Source: an uncultured Flavobacteriaceae bacterium
GTDB lineage: Bacteria; Bacteroidota; Bacteroidia; Flavobacteriales; Flavobacteriaceae
DNA: 7,098 bases
Direction: 5' to 3'
NCBI GenBank assembly: GCA_947311745.1
Contig: CAMZLT010000200.1
Location: 1 to 7,098, forward strand
The notes below the pieces were generated by a model. That model saw only the letters and a program-made list of their open reading frames with translations, was not told where the DNA came from and made no database searches. Position 1 is the first letter of the stretch, and each line of letters opens with the position of its first letter. Shown piece by piece: positions 6,513 to 7,098 of this stretch. Made by a program: the position numbers and the translations under genes.

Positions 6513-6595
6513 GTGATACTATAATAACCAAAAGAAAGAGACAATTATAAAATTTGATCTAACTTTACAACAATTTTATATGAATATAATATCAC
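6513..6595. repeat. Imperfect 11-bp inverted repeat downstream of menA
   Basis: GTGATACTATA (6513-6523) and TATAATATCAC (6585-6595) are inverted copies with one mismatch, which becomes a G-U wobble in RNA from the - strand. They bound 83 bp of AT-rich non-coding sequence beginning 8 bp after the menA stop. No flanking target-site duplication is visible, so a mobile-element origin is not supported. Chance or a long-range RNA pairing are alternatives. Nothing else was recognised between the two arms. Confidence 0.35.
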
Positions 6596-6637
6596 TTTAG
6601 CGCAAGCCCTTGTGGGTATAAAACTTATTGCTAAAGT
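6594..6637. other. Nested stem-loop in the menA 3' intergenic region
   Basis: ACTTTAGC (6594-6601) and GCTAAAGT (6630-6637) form a perfect 8-bp stem. Inside it AAG (6604-6606) can pair with CTT (6624-6626), and CCC (6607-6609) with GGG (6614-6616) across a TTGT loop. The segment is notably less AT-rich than its surroundings. No T-tract follows, so it is not a simple terminator. It may be a dispersed intergenic palindrome, an RNA processing or stability element for the menA transcript, or a small structured RNA; the sequence does not decide between these. Confidence 0.45.
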
Positions 6638-6691
6638 TTATCGAAATGGTATTATGTTGTCAAAAAAAAATCTTTTTTGAATATTCACAAC

Positions 6692-6720
6692 AAAAAAAAC
6701 CACCTTAAAAAGATGGTTTT
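6692..6720 (-). terminator. Rho-independent terminator of the zinc-ribbon-like gene
   Basis: On the - strand an 11-bp stem (AAAACCATCTT and AAGGTGGTTTT, 6720-6710 and 6706-6696, 3-base loop) runs straight into a tract of eight T residues (6699-6692), 24 bp after the stop codon of the - strand gene. The single mismatch on the + strand (C6703-A6713) becomes a G-U wobble on the - strand. The + strand version has only four T residues, so the element chiefly serves the - strand gene but might also weakly stop transcripts from menA. Confidence 0.75.
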
Positions 6721-6744
6721 AGAAAGTAAAAAAGTAATCTAAAT

Positions 6745-7098
6745 TTACGAAATAAATTTAGACATTTTAATTTTTTCTTCATTTGCTAATTCGATATCTA
6801 CTAAAATACGACCACTATGCTCGTCGATAATTATTTTTTTACGCATTGCAATTTCTAATTGTCTTTGTGGAGGAATTGTAAAATACGAACCGATAGATGC
6901 TCCTCTTTCAACAGGGACAACTGCAAGACCATTTCGTACATTCGTACGGATTCTACGATAAGCACTTAAAAGTCTTTCTTCAATTAAATCACTAAACTCA
7001 TCGGATTTTTTTGATAAAACAGCTTCTTCTTTTTCCGTTTCTTTCATGATTTCAGAAAGTTCGTCTTTTTTATGCTTAAGATGTGTTTCTAAATTTGC
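6745..7098 (-). CDS. COG1579-type coiled-coil / C4 zinc-ribbon family protein, cysteine-less, 5'-truncated
   Basis: The frame stays open to the window edge, so the N-terminal part is missing and 117 C-terminal residues are seen; the in-frame ATG ending at 7047 is internal. The visible part starts with a charged coiled-coil (alternating Glu, Lys and Leu), then RLLSAYRRIRTNVRNGLAVV, then the ribbon region ending IIIDEHSGRILVD. This order matches the C4-type zinc-ribbon family (COG1579), whose members have long helical hairpins and are predicted to bind nucleic acid. Where typical members have CxGC and CxxCGRIL, this protein has SIGS (about 6888-6899) and DEHSGRIL (about 6803-6826), so all four zinc ligands are replaced. 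Hydrophobic positions and the IPPQ turn are kept, which argues for a maintained fold without zinc. It is convergent with menA and has its own terminator. The function is unknown. Confidence 0.78.
   Translation of the reverse strand, partial: ANLETHLKHKKDELSEIMKETEKEEAVLSKKSDEFSDLIEERLLSAYRRIRTNVRNGLAVVPVERGASIGSYFTIPPQRQLEIAMRKKIIIDEHSGRILVDIELANEEKIKMSKFIS

Noticed and set aside
6513..6595. MITE or insertion-sequence remnant bounded by the 11-bp inverted repeat
   Set aside because: No target-site duplication, no transposase fragment and only one copy in the window; the repeat is short and AT-rich.
6660..6680. Hairpin TCAAAAAA / TTTTTTGA as a terminator
   Set aside because: The stem is almost wholly A-T pairs with no stable core, and a much better terminator lies at 6692-6720.
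6506..6744. A tRNA, riboswitch or small gene in the convergent gap
   Set aside because: No cloverleaf, no known riboswitch core and no convincing coding frame could be seen; only inverted repeats and a terminator are supported.

Overview
The window looks like chromosomal DNA from a marine or host-associated member of the Flavobacteriia (phylum Bacteroidota). The evidence is a very AT-rich composition, absence of Shine-Dalgarno sequences before the genes, a TAnnTTTG-type promoter element, a C-terminal type IX secretion sorting domain, a MenA enzyme (menaquinone is the usual quinone of this group), and protein families with a flavobacterial flavour. The genus cannot be told from the sequence alone.

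Layout. Positions 2-610 hold the 3' end of a large secreted protein that ends in a type IX sorting domain. A short intergenic region (611-733) follows, with an AT-rich hairpin and a probable promoter. From 734 to 6505 seven genes lie head to tail on the + strand with gaps of at most 75 bp, a probable operon: an MCE/MlaD-family lipid-transport protein (TTG start), a membrane protein with a NarI-like part and a 4Fe-4S dicluster ferredoxin part, a small HAD-family phosphatase-like protein, a soluble protein with two cysteine-rich CCG-type domains, a single-pass membrane protein with a SPOR-like periplasmic domain, a small exported protein of unknown function with conserved-looking cysteines, and MenA. 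A 239-bp convergent intergenic region (6506-6744) has inverted repeats and a terminator. The last gene, on the - strand and cut by the window end, is a coiled-coil plus 'zinc ribbon' protein whose zinc ligands appear to be lost.

How the genes may work together. The ferredoxin-type membrane subunit (1708-3033) and the CCG-domain subunit (3548-4327) together carry the domain set of HdrDE/DsrMK-type and mycobacterial EtfD-type membrane oxidoreductases, which pass electrons between a soluble donor and the menaquinone pool. MenA, which makes the membrane-bound precursor of menaquinone, lies in the same gene run. The MCE protein, the SPOR-like protein and the exported protein point to the cell envelope. 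The functional link is inference from gene order. The electron donor is not encoded in this window.

The most interesting points are the split EtfD/HdrDE-like redox module interrupted by a HAD gene, a two-motif heptanucleotide-phased repeat in the gap before the second redox gene, a nested stem-loop downstream of menA, the zinc-ribbon protein without cysteines, and the uncharacterised SPOR-like/exported-protein pair. No RNA gene, CRISPR array, insertion sequence or phage gene was seen.
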